From contig JACABD010000005.1 in NCBI GenBank assembly GCA_013377075.1, forward strand, positions 58,544 through 104,169: DNA of 45,626 nt, read 5' to 3'. Every line of letters begins with the position of its first letter. The first letter of the stretch is position 1. Source of the DNA: Geobacteraceae bacterium. Lineage in GTDB: Bacteria; Desulfobacterota; Desulfuromonadia; Geobacterales; DSM-12255. Positions 8,965 through 17,020 of the stretch are shown one piece after another. Both the position numbers and the translations under genes were made by a program. A model generated the notes under the pieces. That model did no database searches. It was not told the origin of the DNA and worked only from the letters and a program-made list of their open reading frames with translations.

Positions 8965-9438
8965 ATGATGGCCACAGGTTTTGATTTCAAGAAGTTACGA
9001 AGGCTTATAATGATTTACGCTGTAGTGCAGGTTTTGCTCGTAGTTCTACTTGTTTTTGTCGCATTACAGTTTCAGGCAGGGCTTGGGCCGCTATTCTGGA
9101 AAAGTGTAATCATCACCCTGATAATCCAGCTTATCAATTTCTACCCCATATATCTCTTTGCCAACAGGGAAGCAAAGCGTGAAATTGAGGCTCTGGCCCC
9201 GTCGCTCACCCAGGCAGAGTTCAAATCACAACGTCAAAAAAGGCTTATCGGCGAAGTCATAAAAATGTCAGTCTTTGCCTTTTTCCTCATTTTCGCCTGG
9301 ACAGTCAAGCCAGCCCCAACTATTACAGGGACAAGATTCGTCTACAGCCTTATCTTCTTCAATTTTATCCTCACCTACCTGACCTATTTCCAGTGCTTCA
9401 ATTTTGTCGCAAAAAGAGAGATGAAAGCGAAAAGCTGA
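8965..9438 (+). CDS. Uncharacterised small membrane protein
   Basis: I do not recognise this 157-residue protein. It shows four hydrophobic stretches, at about 14-36, 43-63, 93-110 and 121-142, so it is probably a four-pass inner-membrane protein. A charged loop sits between the second and third segments (REAKREIEALAPSLTQAEF) and the C-terminus is basic (KREMKAKS). There are two possible starts: ATG at 8965 and ATG at 8968. The GGAG at 8958-8961 is better spaced from the second. It stands alone between the divergent kinase gene and the pseudouridine synthase, and is followed by a long hairpin (9578-9614). Nothing in the context suggests a role. Confidence 0.75.
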   Translation: MMATGFDFKKLRRLIMIYAVVQVLLVVLLVFVALQFQAGLGPLFWKSVIITLIIQLINFYPIYLFANREAKREIEALAPSLTQAEFKSQRQKRLIGEVIKMSVFAFFLIFAWTVKPAPTITGTRFVYSLIFFNFILTYLTYFQCFNFVAKREMKAKS

Positions 9439-9491
9439 TGCAGACAGTCGACTTATAAAGTGATCACCTGATATAATAACACTGTCTGTTG

Positions 9492-9520
9492 TTGACAGAT
9501 ATTTTTTCGCACAGTAATGT
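9492..9520 (+). promoter_or_regulatory. Candidate promoter in the gap before the pseudouridine synthase gene
   Basis: TTGACA at 9492-9497 is followed after 17 bases by a weak TAATGT. A second TTGACA lies at 9535-9540 but has no well-spaced -10 box. The rest of the 204-base gap (9439-9642) is AT-rich apart from the hairpin at 9578-9614. A transcript starting here would pass through that hairpin before reaching the gene. Confidence 0.25.
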
Positions 9521-9577
9521 GAGTGAAAGATTATTTGACAGGTGTAATGATGTTATAAATAAGCTGACAGCCTTATT

Positions 9578-9614
9578 AAAGCCGCTTTACCGGTAAAATC
9601 CGGTGAGCGGCTTT
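9578..9614 (+). terminator. Hairpin, terminator-like, or leader structure of the next gene
   Basis: A 9-base outer stem AAAGCCGCT/AGCGGCTTT (9578-9586 with 9606-9614) encloses an inner stem ACCGG/CCGGT with loop TAAAAT. A T-rich stretch (GTTTGCTTGTG) follows. It could end the transcript of the membrane protein gene. It also sits 12 bases before the ribosome binding site of the pseudouridine synthase, so a leader role cannot be excluded. Confidence 0.6.
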
Positions 9615-9642
9615 GTTTGCTTGTGTAAGGAGAAAAACCAAC

Positions 9643-10386
9643 ATGTCTGCTGTCAAGCGCCCGGCGACCAAACATCACCCCAAAGGGCTTACCATCCTTC
9701 ACGAAGACAGTAATATCATCGTGGTAGAAAAACCGTGTGGGCTCCTTTCTATCGGTACTGATCGGGACAAGTCGAGAACTGTTCACACCATTCTCAACGA
9801 TTACGTCCGCAAGGGTGATCCCCGCTCCAGAAACCGGGCCTACATCGTCCATCGCCTGGATCGGGAGACCTCAGGCATCCTGATCCTTGCCAGGAGCGAG
9901 TCTGCCAAGATCTATCTGCAGGAGCACTGGCAGGATACGGACAAACGCTATCTGACCATCGTACATGGCAACCTTGCGGCAAAAACAGGCACCATAAGCA
10001 GCTATCTGGCCGAAAACAGCGCCCTCAGGGTCTATTCTACCGACGATCCGGCAATGGGAAAGTTGTCCCACACTGAGTACAGAGTGCTAAAAGAAGCCAA
10101 AGGGCTCAGCCTGCTGGAAATCCGGCTTCTTACCGGACGCAAGCACCAGATACGTGTGCACCTGTCGGAAAAGGGGCACCCAGTGGTGGGGGACAGTAAA
10201 TACGGCAAGGATAAAGAGTCTAAAGGCATTCTGGCGCTGCATGCACGCTCACTCTCATTCACCCACCCTGTAAGCGGCAGACGGCTCTGTTTTGAAACCA
10301 CCATACCGGCACATTTCACCCGCCTGATTGGAAACATCGAAAACCTGGAGGATCTGCCTTGCGAGGGGCAACCGGACCAGAAATGA
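9643..10386 (+). CDS. RluA family pseudouridine synthase
   Basis: A 247-residue enzyme that converts specific uridines in rRNA or tRNA to pseudouridine. The RluA-family catalytic segment is clear as IVHRLDRETSGILILARS, where the Asp of HRLD is the nucleophile, together with the C-terminal GRKHQIRVHLSEKGHPVVGD block. An S4 RNA-binding domain is absent, as in RluA rather than RluC/RluD. The frame could open at TTG 9613, but ATG 9643 has a good TAAGGAG site at 9626-9632 with 10-base spacing, and the extra residues lie inside the hairpin. The gene converges on the helicase gene. The exact target uridine cannot be told from sequence. Confidence 0.88.
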   Translation: MSAVKRPATKHHPKGLTILHEDSNIIVVEKPCGLLSIGTDRDKSRTVHTILNDYVRKGDPRSRNRAYIVHRLDRETSGILILARSESAKIYLQEHWQDTDKRYLTIVHGNLAAKTGTISSYLAENSALRVYSTDDPAMGKLSHTEYRVLKEAKGLSLLEIRLLTGRKHQIRVHLSEKGHPVVGDSKYGKDKESKGILALHARSLSFTHPVSGRRLCFETTIPAHFTRLIGNIENLEDLPCEGQPDQK

Positions 10387-10469
10387 CTGCTTGAATGTGG
10401 TTGAAATAGGTAGTATCAGCGAATAAATGAATGTGGCATCATTACAACAGGATCAATTCAGTTCTGTAG

Positions 10470-13004
10470 CTACTTCAGACCGAAGTAAAACCTCTGTAAT
10501 CCATCGAGCATCTCCTGCTTCCCAGTTGCTGTCACCTGCAGATCAGGCAATGATTTAAGGAAGATTCTGCCGTACCCCTTGCTTAACACCCGCCGGTCGA
10601 GTATCAGCACCCCGCCCCGGTCGTCACGGCTTCGTATCAGTCTGCCGAACCCCTGTTTGAACTTTATCACCGCCTGGGGCACGGTGTACTCCATGAAAGG
10701 GTCCTTGCCTGCTGCGCTTATGTATTCGCTTCTTGCCTCCAGAATCGGCTCGGTGGGCACCCTGAAGGGGAGCCGGGTGATTATTACCAGCCCGAGTGCA
10801 TCCCCCTGAACATCAACCCCTTCCCAGAACGAGTCAGTTCCGAACAAAACCCCGCCAGTTGTACTCCTGAAACGCGACAGCAGTTGATGCCGCCCGCTCT
10901 CACCCTGACGCATCGGCGATAGCCCTATGGCTTCGAGCCGCGACGCAATCCTGTTGTAAACCTTCCGCAGCAGGTCATAGGAGGTAAAGAGAACAAAGGC
11001 GCCACCCATTGATATGGAAAGGCTTTCGAAAATCAGCTCTGCTGCAGCCGGTTCGAAATCTCTTGATGTCGGCTCGGGTATATCTGACGGGACACCGGCA
11101 AAAACCTGCTCTGCGTAGTTGAACGGGGAGGCAAGCAGAAGTTCGCTGACCCTTGCCTGGGGCAGAAGAGGGATACCGATCCGGCTTCCCATGTAGTCGA
11201 ATTTTCCGCCGACAGTCAGGGTGGCAGAGGTCAGGATCACCGTCCTGATTTTATCGAAAAGGGCATTTTTCATCGATGCTGCAACATCCAGCGGTGAGCT
11301 GCAGAGCTTGAGAAAGACTCCTTTGCCACCTCTTTTCACCTCGAACCAGCGGCAGATGAACTCACTGTGACCTACAAAAGCGGTTATCGCCTCAACTGAA
11401 CCCTCAAGCCGCCCCAGCACCCCCTTTATGTCGAGAATCTGACCGGACAGCTTTTCTGCCGGGCCTTCAGGAAGGGAGCGCAGCATCTTGTGCAGCTTTG
11501 CCAGAGAGGAGGCATAAGCACTGAGCCCCTTTGCAAGGGAGCTTATCCTCTCAAGCGACTCCTCCCAGAAATCACTTGCGTAAACAGATGGCGTCAGCCT
11601 CAGCTTCTGCTCCCCCTTGCCTGCATCAGCAGGTTTGAGATGGCCACCGAGCGCAAAGGCAATCCCGTCCATCTCCCTGTTGACAAGGTCGGTCAGCCTT
11701 GAGTGCGAAAGGAGAAGATCCTCCTCAAGCAGCTTTGTTAACGGCTCAATAATCTCTTCAAAAGCATCGGGAAGCTCTCGTAGAAGCGATGCTGCCAGCT
11801 TTGGCAGAAGGCCCCGGTCAGGGCGCCTTGGGTGCTGGAGCTTGCCAAGGAGCTTCAGCAGACCGTGCCGGGTCACCTGGCTTGACAGGCTGCCGGTTGC
11901 CACATCCTCAAGATGATGTGCCTCATCGATTATCAATCTCTGATATGGCGGCAGAATTGCTGTAGAGTTCGATCCGGACTGCTGGCGAAGAGCCAGATCG
12001 GACATGAGAAGGGCATGGTTCACCACGAGAATATCGGCGCTGGAGGCGTTTCTGCGTGAAGAGTAGTAATAGCAGCGGCTGTAATTACGGCATTTCGTTC
12101 TTGAGCACTGATCCCCTTCGCAGCGAAGCTCTTCCCAGACCTCATCCTTCGGAATGAAGCCCAGATCGTCAATGCTCCCCGATGGAGTTGAGTCGCTCCA
12201 CTCGATAATCGCCTGAAGCTCGCTCTTTTCATCAGCAAAAAGTCCGGGCTCTTCCCTGTGGGCGTTCAGCTTTCTGAGACAGAGATAGTTGCCGCGCCCT
12301 TTTATCAGCACCGCCTTGAAACTGAGCCCGCCATGTTTCTGCAAAAAGGGAATATCCTTGCCGGTCAGCTGCTCCTGCAGGTTTATGGTATTGGTGGAGA
12401 CAACAACCCTCTCCTTGTTACGCTTTGCCCAGAGCGCCGCAGGCAGTAGGTAGGCCAGGGATTTACCCGTACCTGTGCCAGCCTCGATCAGCGCAACCCT
12501 GTCCCGGTTGAACGCCTCGGCAACGGCAAAGGACATCCTGGTCTGCTCGCCACGGTGCTCGTATCCGTGAAGATTGGCGGCCATTACACCATCGGGTGCA
12601 AAGAAGACGTCGATTTCCGCCAGGGAGAGATATTCGAGTTTTTTATGGGAAAAAGGGGTTACGGCCTGATAACAATCGGTTGCATCGTTATTGACAATAT
12701 AGAAGCCAACCCCCTGATTACCGAGAGTAGCGGCAATATTCAGATCTGCCATTGAAGGGGTCAGATCACCTGAGGGGTGATTATGAATGACGACATCACC
12801 AAATGATGCTGTCACCATGATAGCGGCAACGGCATCCTTGTTCCCCCTTGCCAGTGGCTCTACCGAAACCACCAGCCTGGATTCATCGGTCTTGCCGAGG
12901 AAAAAGACCTCATTCCCCTTACAGGCCGCTATTTCGACACGAATTGCTTCAACTGCCTGTGAAGAGACAAGCTGTCTGATGCTGCTGGAAACCGCCATAT
13001 TCAT
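10470..13004 (-). CDS. dinG: DinG/XPD-type helicase with N-terminal RadC-like JAMM domain (fusion)
   Basis: An 844-residue protein with two parts. Residues 20-130 carry a complete RadC/MPN JAMM metal site: E32, then H74-x-H76-x10-D87 within IHNHPSGDLTPSMADL. From about 150 onward it is a DinG-type superfamily 2 helicase. It has Walker A EAGTGTGKS (174-182), four clustered cysteines of an XPD-type [4Fe-4S] site (CEGDQCSRTKCRNYSRC) with IIDEAHHLED after it, and the C-terminal motifs FWEGVDVQGDALGLVIITR and QGFGRLIRSRDDRGGVLI. DinG unwinds damaged DNA, R-loops and similar structures 5' to 3'. The role of the JAMM domain is unknown; free-standing RadC is not required for repair in the species tested. 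There is no frameshift between the parts. A second ATG at 12998 is an equally good start. Confidence 0.88.
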   Translation of the reverse strand: MNMAVSSSIRQLVSSQAVEAIRVEIAACKGNEVFFLGKTDESRLVVSVEPLARGNKDAVAAIMVTASFGDVVIHNHPSGDLTPSMADLNIAATLGNQGVGFYIVNNDATDCYQAVTPFSHKKLEYLSLAEIDVFFAPDGVMAANLHGYEHRGEQTRMSFAVAEAFNRDRVALIEAGTGTGKSLAYLLPAALWAKRNKERVVVSTNTINLQEQLTGKDIPFLQKHGGLSFKAVLIKGRGNYLCLRKLNAHREEPGLFADEKSELQAIIEWSDSTPSGSIDDLGFIPKDEVWEELRCEGDQCSRTKCRNYSRCYYYSSRRNASSADILVVNHALLMSDLALRQQSGSNSTAILPPYQRLIIDEAHHLEDVATGSLSSQVTRHGLLKLLGKLQHPRRPDRGLLPKLAASLLRELPDAFEEIIEPLTKLLEEDLLLSHSRLTDLVNREMDGIAFALGGHLKPADAGKGEQKLRLTPSVYASDFWEESLERISSLAKGLSAYASSLAKLHKMLRSLPEGPAEKLSGQILDIKGVLGRLEGSVEAITAFVGHSEFICRWFEVKRGGKGVFLKLCSSPLDVAASMKNALFDKIRTVILTSATLTVGGKFDYMGSRIGIPLLPQARVSELLLASPFNYAEQVFAGVPSDIPEPTSRDFEPAAAELIFESLSISMGGAFVLFTSYDLLRKVYNRIASRLEAIGLSPMRQGESGRHQLLSRFRSTTGGVLFGTDSFWEGVDVQGDALGLVIITRLPFRVPTEPILEARSEYISAAGKDPFMEYTVPQAVIKFKQGFGRLIRSRDDRGGVLILDRRVLSKGYGRIFLKSLPDLQVTATGKQEMLDGLQRFYFGLK

Positions 13005-13165
13005 TTACACCCGACCTGAACATACGCAAACAAGTTCCATGAATTCTCGATGGAACCGGAATTGCATAAAATTAATTTATTGTCATTTTTTCCATTGTCA
13101 GTAAATGCAATGCCACGATTACAGAGCTGTTACACCCTCTTCCCTTTAAACAAAAGAGTGGTCAA

Positions 13166-13918
13166 ATGCCTGATTATCCGTCAGAAAACGCATCTTTTCT
13201 TCGCAAAGGTGACATTGTCAATATCGGCATTGATCTGCCGGACAAGACTTTTGCCGAAGATGTTGCGACTGTAGTTGCAACCGAAAGCGGAGAGATCCTT
13301 CTCAGCCTCTGCGGAAGTGGCTTTCCGTCGCACATGCCCATCAGGAAAGGCTCAAAGGTTCTGATCACAAGCGGCGACGACAGATCCATCTTCCATAGCA
13401 CAGCACGCCTTAACAGCCATCCGGTTGACAGCACCCTGAGTATTGAATACCCGAAAGAAGTCAAAGTCAGAGCACGACGCGAGCAGATGCGCAGTGACGT
13501 CCTGATCCCGGTTCATTACTATAAGCCGACTGACCAGAACTTGGGTAGAGTTATTTCGGAGTGGGAAAACCTGAAAAAATGCGCTGAGTGGTGCTGCGAG
13601 CAATTCCAGTCGGCTATGGTTGAACACAACAGCCGCGTCAACCTGAGTGGCAGCGGCCTCAGGTTCAAGATCCGCGACTGCCTTTCATACGGCACTTTGC
13701 TGCACTTGAAAATTGAACTCCCCGATTTAGCCCACATTCATGGGGTAGGGTCAATCGTCAGGACTAAAGAGCTTGTCCCGGAATTATCGCACATTGAGTA
13801 CTACTCTACTTCAATGATATTCAGGATGATCGACAGCAATGACCGCCTGAAACTAATCCGTCACATAATCGATGAACAGCACCGGCGGATCGATGAACTC
13901 CCCACCAGATACCTTTAA
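13166..13918 (+). CDS. PilZ domain c-di-GMP-binding protein (YcgR-like layout)
   Basis: A 250-residue protein with an N-terminal beta-rich domain (about 1-95, resembling YcgR-N/PilZN) followed by a PilZ domain. Both c-di-GMP-binding motifs are intact: RxxxR as R105-EQM-R109 at the domain start, and NxSxxG as N159-LSGSG164. Such proteins bind c-di-GMP and then alter flagellar motor, pilus or exopolysaccharide function. No flagellar gene is near, so the target is open. The ribosome binding site is weak (GAGTGG). The stop overlaps the stop of the convergent MBL-fold gene by 3 bases. The C-terminal tail after the PilZ domain is charged and probably helical. Confidence 0.82.
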   Translation: MPDYPSENASFLRKGDIVNIGIDLPDKTFAEDVATVVATESGEILLSLCGSGFPSHMPIRKGSKVLITSGDDRSIFHSTARLNSHPVDSTLSIEYPKEVKVRARREQMRSDVLIPVHYYKPTDQNLGRVISEWENLKKCAEWCCEQFQSAMVEHNSRVNLSGSGLRFKIRDCLSYGTLLHLKIELPDLAHIHGVGSIVRTKELVPELSHIEYYSTSMIFRMIDSNDRLKLIRHIIDEQHRRIDELPTRYL

Positions 13919-14754
13919 AGAGTCTCATTTATTTCAAGAGTAAATCCTACCATTGCCGACTGGAACTGCCGTGCAAACTCCCTTGACAGCCGGGCAGCGG
14001 CGGCAAAGCCAGTGCAGTGGGAGACAGCGAGCTTTCTGATGCCATAACCCTTTATCGCTTTGATAGTCATTTCCAGCTGATTCTGATCGCAAAAGCCGAG
14101 ATGAGTTCCGCCGATAATCCCATAGATATCCCGTCGGCCGCTTTTTTGAATAATCCATTCAAGAGTATTTATCAGTCCGGCATGGCAGCAGCCAAGAAGG
14201 ATAACAAGCCCTTTTTGCGTTTCGATCACCATTGACTGGTCATCGGGAGTTGCATCAATCACCGGATTTGTCGAGCCGCAGAAAAGCCCCTGATCCCCCT
14301 TTTCATAGGGTGTCAGACGGGGAACCTCACCGGTGAGAAAGACGCCGCCTGCAATCTGCCGATACTCCGCAGAAAGATCGAACTTCGCCCCGCATGCCTC
14401 ATAATCGTCCCTGGAGAGTTTGAGGCCGACAGGATAGGATTCACCACTGTCCCGCCTGGCAAACCTTTCAGTAAAAACTCCCGGATGGGCCAGGACCGTT
14501 CTTGAGCCAATCCGCTGCAACAGCGGAACCAGCCCACCTGAATGATCAAAATGACCATGGGAAATCACGACAGAGCCGACCATTGTGAGGTCCTTGTTCA
14601 TCCGGTCAGCATTATGAAGCAGCGTATGCCCCTGACCGGTATCAAAGAGAATCGATTCGCCCCCCTCCCTCTCAACCAGAGCAGAAAAGCCGTGCTCACC
14701 AAGCGTTCCGGAGATCGGACCGACGCTGTTATCGCAGAGAACCGTTATCCTCAT
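13915..14754 (-). CDS. MBL-fold metallo-hydrolase
   Basis: A 279-residue metallo-beta-lactamase-fold protein. The metal-binding motif is complete as [10 protein letters not shown] (H66, H68, D70, H71), with further ligands likely in [18 protein letters not shown] and SHCTGF. The arrangement resembles the COG1237 group, often labelled as a dihydropterin-modifying or 'RFA-P synthase-like' hydrolase, but biochemical assignments in that group are weak, so I give only the fold. Its start at 14754 overlaps the stop of the DUF2892 gene by 4 bases, so the two form one operon read from 14975. No signal peptide is visible, so the protein is probably cytoplasmic. Confidence 0.85.
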   Translation of the reverse strand: MRITVLCDNSVGPISGTLGEHGFSALVEREGGESILFDTGQGHTLLHNADRMNKDLTMVGSVVISHGHFDHSGGLVPLLQRIGSRTVLAHPGVFTERFARRDSGESYPVGLKLSRDDYEACGAKFDLSAEYRQIAGGVFLTGEVPRLTPYEKGDQGLFCGSTNPVIDATPDDQSMVIETQKGLVILLGCCHAGLINTLEWIIQKSGRRDIYGIIGGTHLGFCDQNQLEMTIKAIKGYGIRKLAVSHCTGFAAAARLSREFARQFQSAMVGFTLEINETL

Positions 14755-14975
14755 TTATCGCAGCAGCTCTTCGGGAATCTCGGCACGCCCAGCTTCGCAA
14801 GAATATTGAACATGGGGCAGAACTGGGTAAAGCCCGACTGGAAGAGGTTCAGACCGACAAAACCGGTGAACCAGAGCCAGTTAGGAGAGTGAAAATGCGC
14901 CAAGAGAAGCGAGAGCATGATAAATGTTCCGGCAACGATCCTGACAACCCTCTCGATGTAAAACTCTTCTTTCAT
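14751..14975 (-). CDS. DUF2892 (YgaP-type membrane) protein
   Basis: A 74-residue protein matching the DUF2892 pattern: an N-terminal [11 protein letters not shown]-like segment ([19 protein letters not shown]), a second hydrophobic stretch, then [23 protein letters not shown]. This is the membrane half of YgaP, which in that protein is fused to a rhodanese domain; here it is free-standing. Two transmembrane helices are expected. Cysteines near the C-terminus (FCP and SCC) could bind a metal or carry sulfane sulfur, though that is only inference. It precedes, and overlaps by 4 bases, the MBL-fold hydrolase gene. MBL-fold and DUF2892/rhodanese genes often occur together in sulfur-handling operons. 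Confidence 0.82.
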   Translation of the reverse strand: MKEEFYIERVVRIVAGTFIMLSLLLAHFHSPNWLWFTGFVGLNLFQSGFTQFCPMFNILAKLGVPRFPKSCCDK

Positions 14976-15086
14976 AAATCCTCCCGACTACTTTATTTTT
15001 CCGCATATATAAAATATCATATATCAAAAATGCCCGCAATTTAAATTCCGTATTGCAATTTCACCATAAATACAGGTAGATGTTTG

Positions 15087-15092
15087 TATAAT
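15087..15092 (+). promoter_or_regulatory. Candidate -10 box upstream of proA
   Basis: A perfect TATAAT lies 20 bases before the proA start codon, in an AT-rich divergent gap (14976-15112). No convincing -35 element is present 16-18 bases upstream. The leader would be only about 14 bases. Confidence 0.3.
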
Positions 15093-15112
15093 CAATCGAT
15101 GGAGAGACCTTT

Positions 15113-16369
15113 ATGAACATTGCCAACGAAGTTGCAAAAATAGCTGAAAACGCCCGCCAGGCCTCATTTACCATGTCAAAGCTGTCATCCGGCGCCAAAG
15201 ATCGCCTACTCCTGTCCATGGCAGACGCGCTCATCTCGGGGACAGAACTGCTCGTCAGCGAAAACGCCAAAGATCTTGAAGCAGGCAGCGCCAAAGGGCT
15301 CTCAACCGCCATGCTTGACCGCCTCATGCTCAATGAAGCCCGCATCAAGGGGATTGCCGATGCGCTGCGCGAAGTTGCCACCCTCCCCGATCCGGTCGGC
15401 GGCGTGGATAAAATGTGGCTACGGCCTAACGGCCTCCAGGTTGGAAAGATGCGCATACCGCTTGGCGTAATCGGCATCATCTATGAGGCAAGACCAAACG
15501 TAACCGCCGATGCAGCCGCTCTCTGCCTGAAAGCGGGGAATGCCGTCATCCTGCGCGGCGGCTCCGAAGCGATCCACTCAAACCGCGCCATCGCCGCCAT
15601 TCTCTGTGGAGAAATGGCCAAGGCCGGTATTCCTGAAGGGGCGCTCTCCCTCATCCCCTTCACCGAGCGGGAAGGGGTACTGGAGATGCTCAAGCAGGAG
15701 GAGTTGATCGATCTCATCATCCCCCGTGGTGGCGAGAGCCTGATCCGCTTTGTGGTAGAGAACTCCAGAATCCCGGTAATCAAGCACTACAAAGGGGTCT
15801 GCCACCTTTTCGTTGACGAATCGGCTGATATCCCCATGGCCGGAAAGATCATCATCAATGCCAAGACCCAGCGACCGGGCGTCTGCAATGCCCTTGAAAC
15901 CCTCCTTGTCCACCGGGAGATCGCCGGGACATTTCTGCCACGGATTGCCGATGCTCTCAAAGCACTCAATGTTGAGATTCGTGGTGACGAGACGGTCTGC
16001 ACACATATCCCCGAGGCTATTGCCGCGACTGAGGAGGACTGGCATGCCGAGTACCTCGACCTGATTCTGGCGGTCAAGGTTGTCGACAGCATGGATGAAG
16101 CCATAGACCATATCAACCGCTACGGCTCCCTCCACACCGAGGTTATCGTCACCAGCGACTACACAAATTCACAGCGTTTCATCCGCGAAGTCAACTCAAG
16201 CACCGTCATGGTCAACGCCTCGACCCGCTTTGCCGACGGCGGTCAACTCGGCCTCGGCGCGGAGATCGGCATCTCCACAACCAAGCTCCACTCCTTCGGT
16301 CCCATGGGTCTTGAGGATCTGACAACTACCAAGTTTATTGTTTTTGGTAATGGTCAGGTACGGGAGTAA
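15113..16369 (+). CDS. proA: Glutamate-5-semialdehyde dehydrogenase (gamma-glutamyl phosphate reductase)
   Basis: A 418-residue enzyme of the aldehyde dehydrogenase superfamily that reduces gamma-glutamyl phosphate to glutamate-5-semialdehyde with NADPH, the second step of proline synthesis. The length is typical. The catalytic cysteine is C258 in [15 protein letters not shown]; other ProA signatures are [13 protein letters not shown] and [16 protein letters not shown] at 15101-15106 supports the ATG at 15113. The gene starts divergently from the DUF2892-MBL operon and ends at a strong bidirectional terminator. proB, usually adjacent in Geobacter relatives, is not next to it. In those relatives nadD follows proA directly, whereas here the nuo locus lies between them. 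Confidence 0.95.
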   Translation: MNIANEVAKIAENARQASFTMSKLSSGAKDRLLLSMADALISGTELLVSENAKDLEAGSAKGLSTAMLDRLMLNEARIKGIADALREVATLPDPVGGVDKMWLRPNGLQVGKMRIPLGVIGIIYEARPNVTADAAALCLKAGNAVILRGGSEAIHSNRAIAAILCGEMAKAGIPEGALSLIPFTEREGVLEMLKQEELIDLIIPRGGESLIRFVVENSRIPVIKHYKGVCHLFVDESADIPMAGKIIINAKTQRPGVCNALETLLVHREIAGTFLPRIADALKALNVEIRGDETVCTHIPEAIAATEEDWHAEYLDLILAVKVVDSMDEAIDHINRYGSLHTEVIVTSDYTNSQRFIREVNSSTVMVNASTRFADGGQLGLGAEIGISTTKLHSFGPMGLEDLTTTKFIVFGNGQVRE

Positions 16370-16394
16370 GGAGGCGACCTCCCTTGTAATATTC

Positions 16395-16449
16395 TAAATT
16401 AAAATGCCGTGAAGTCAGGTTAGAAAGGGCTTCACGGCGTTTTAATTTA
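16395..16449. terminator. Bidirectional rho-independent terminator after proA
   Basis: A 20-base stem with a single G-T wobble (16395-16414 with 16430-16449) and a 15-base loop. The GC core is GCCGTGAAG/CTTCACGGC, flanked by AT-rich arms that supply a T-tract on either strand (GCGTTTTAATTTA on the plus strand). It lies 25 bases after the proA stop. Confidence 0.85.
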
Positions 16450-16483
16450 AAATTGCAAGGGTGATTCAGCACACATAATACCC

Positions 16484-16516
16484 CCTGTCCCCCTCTTGAC
16501 TTAAGAGGGGGACAGG
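16484..16516. repeat. Short interspersed palindrome, single-hairpin form
   Basis: A 14-base perfect stem CCTGTCCCCCTCTT/AAGAGGGGGACAGG around a GACTT loop. The C-run, TTGAC and G-run arrangement matches the arms of the two larger repeats at 19405-19482 and 21264-21338. It lies between the proA terminator and the candidate nuo promoter. Confidence 0.7.
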
Positions 16517-16575
16517 ATAGCCATCTCCGTAGGATTGAACTCAACTTTGCAGGTATATGGAAAGCCTCCTCCCGG

Positions 16576-16603
16576 TTGACAAGCGGCCATTCCACGGTAC
16601 ATT
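16576..16603 (+). promoter_or_regulatory. Candidate sigma70 promoter of the nuo operon
   Basis: A perfect TTGACA (16576-16581) is followed after 16 bases by TACATT (16598-16603, 4 of 6 matches). It lies 36 bases upstream of the nuoA start and downstream of the proA terminator. The remaining part of the 270-base gap (16370-16639) holds the terminator at 16395-16449 and the palindrome at 16484-16516. Confidence 0.5.
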
Positions 16604-16639
16604 TAAGAGCATCCTGCAACGATTCGGGAGAGACCTGAC

Positions 16640-17020
16640 ATGACCACCACGGCTGAACTTTTCCCCCTGATTCTCTACACAATAATCACAGTCGTCATCG
16701 TTGCAGTGCTGCTGTTGGCTGCCGGTTGGCTCGGCACCGGCGGCAGCAGCGCCAACAAGTCTCTCCCCTATGAATCGGGAATCATCCCCTCCGGATCTGC
16801 CCGTCTCGCCACCACCGTACCCTTTTACCTTATCGCAATTTTTTTCATAGTCTTTGATGTGGAGTCGGCCTTTATCTTCACCTGGGCCGTTGCCTGGAAG
16901 GAGCTTGGATTGCCGGGGCTGATTCATATTACTTTCTTTATTGTTGCCCTATTGTCCGGCCTGGTATGGATCTGGATCAAAGGTGGATTAGATTGGGGCC
17001 CATCAAGAGAGCGGAAATGA
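16640..17020 (+). CDS. nuoA: NADH-quinone oxidoreductase subunit A
   Basis: A 126-residue membrane subunit of complex I, helping to join the peripheral arm and membrane arm. Three transmembrane helices are visible, at about 12-34, 62-84 and 91-113. The conserved segments are [15 protein letters not shown] and the acidic [19 protein letters not shown]. The Cys-loop form seen in some species (YECG) is replaced by YESG here. GGGAGAG at 16626-16632 fits the ATG at 16640. It is the first gene of the nuo operon, preceded by a candidate promoter at 16576-16603. Its stop overlaps the nuoBCD start by 4 bases (17017-17020). Confidence 0.95.
   Translation: MTTTAELFPLILYTIITVVIVAVLLLAAGWLGTGGSSANKSLPYESGIIPSGSARLATTVPFYLIAIFFIVFDVESAFIFTWAVAWKELGLPGLIHITFFIVALLSGLVWIWIKGGLDWGPSRERK

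Noticed and set aside
13915-14975. MBL-fold and DUF2892 genes as a sulfur dioxygenase/persulfide system
   Set aside because: The neighbours suggest it, but no rhodanese domain or sulfur-responsive regulator is present, and the MBL protein looks closer to the COG1237 group.
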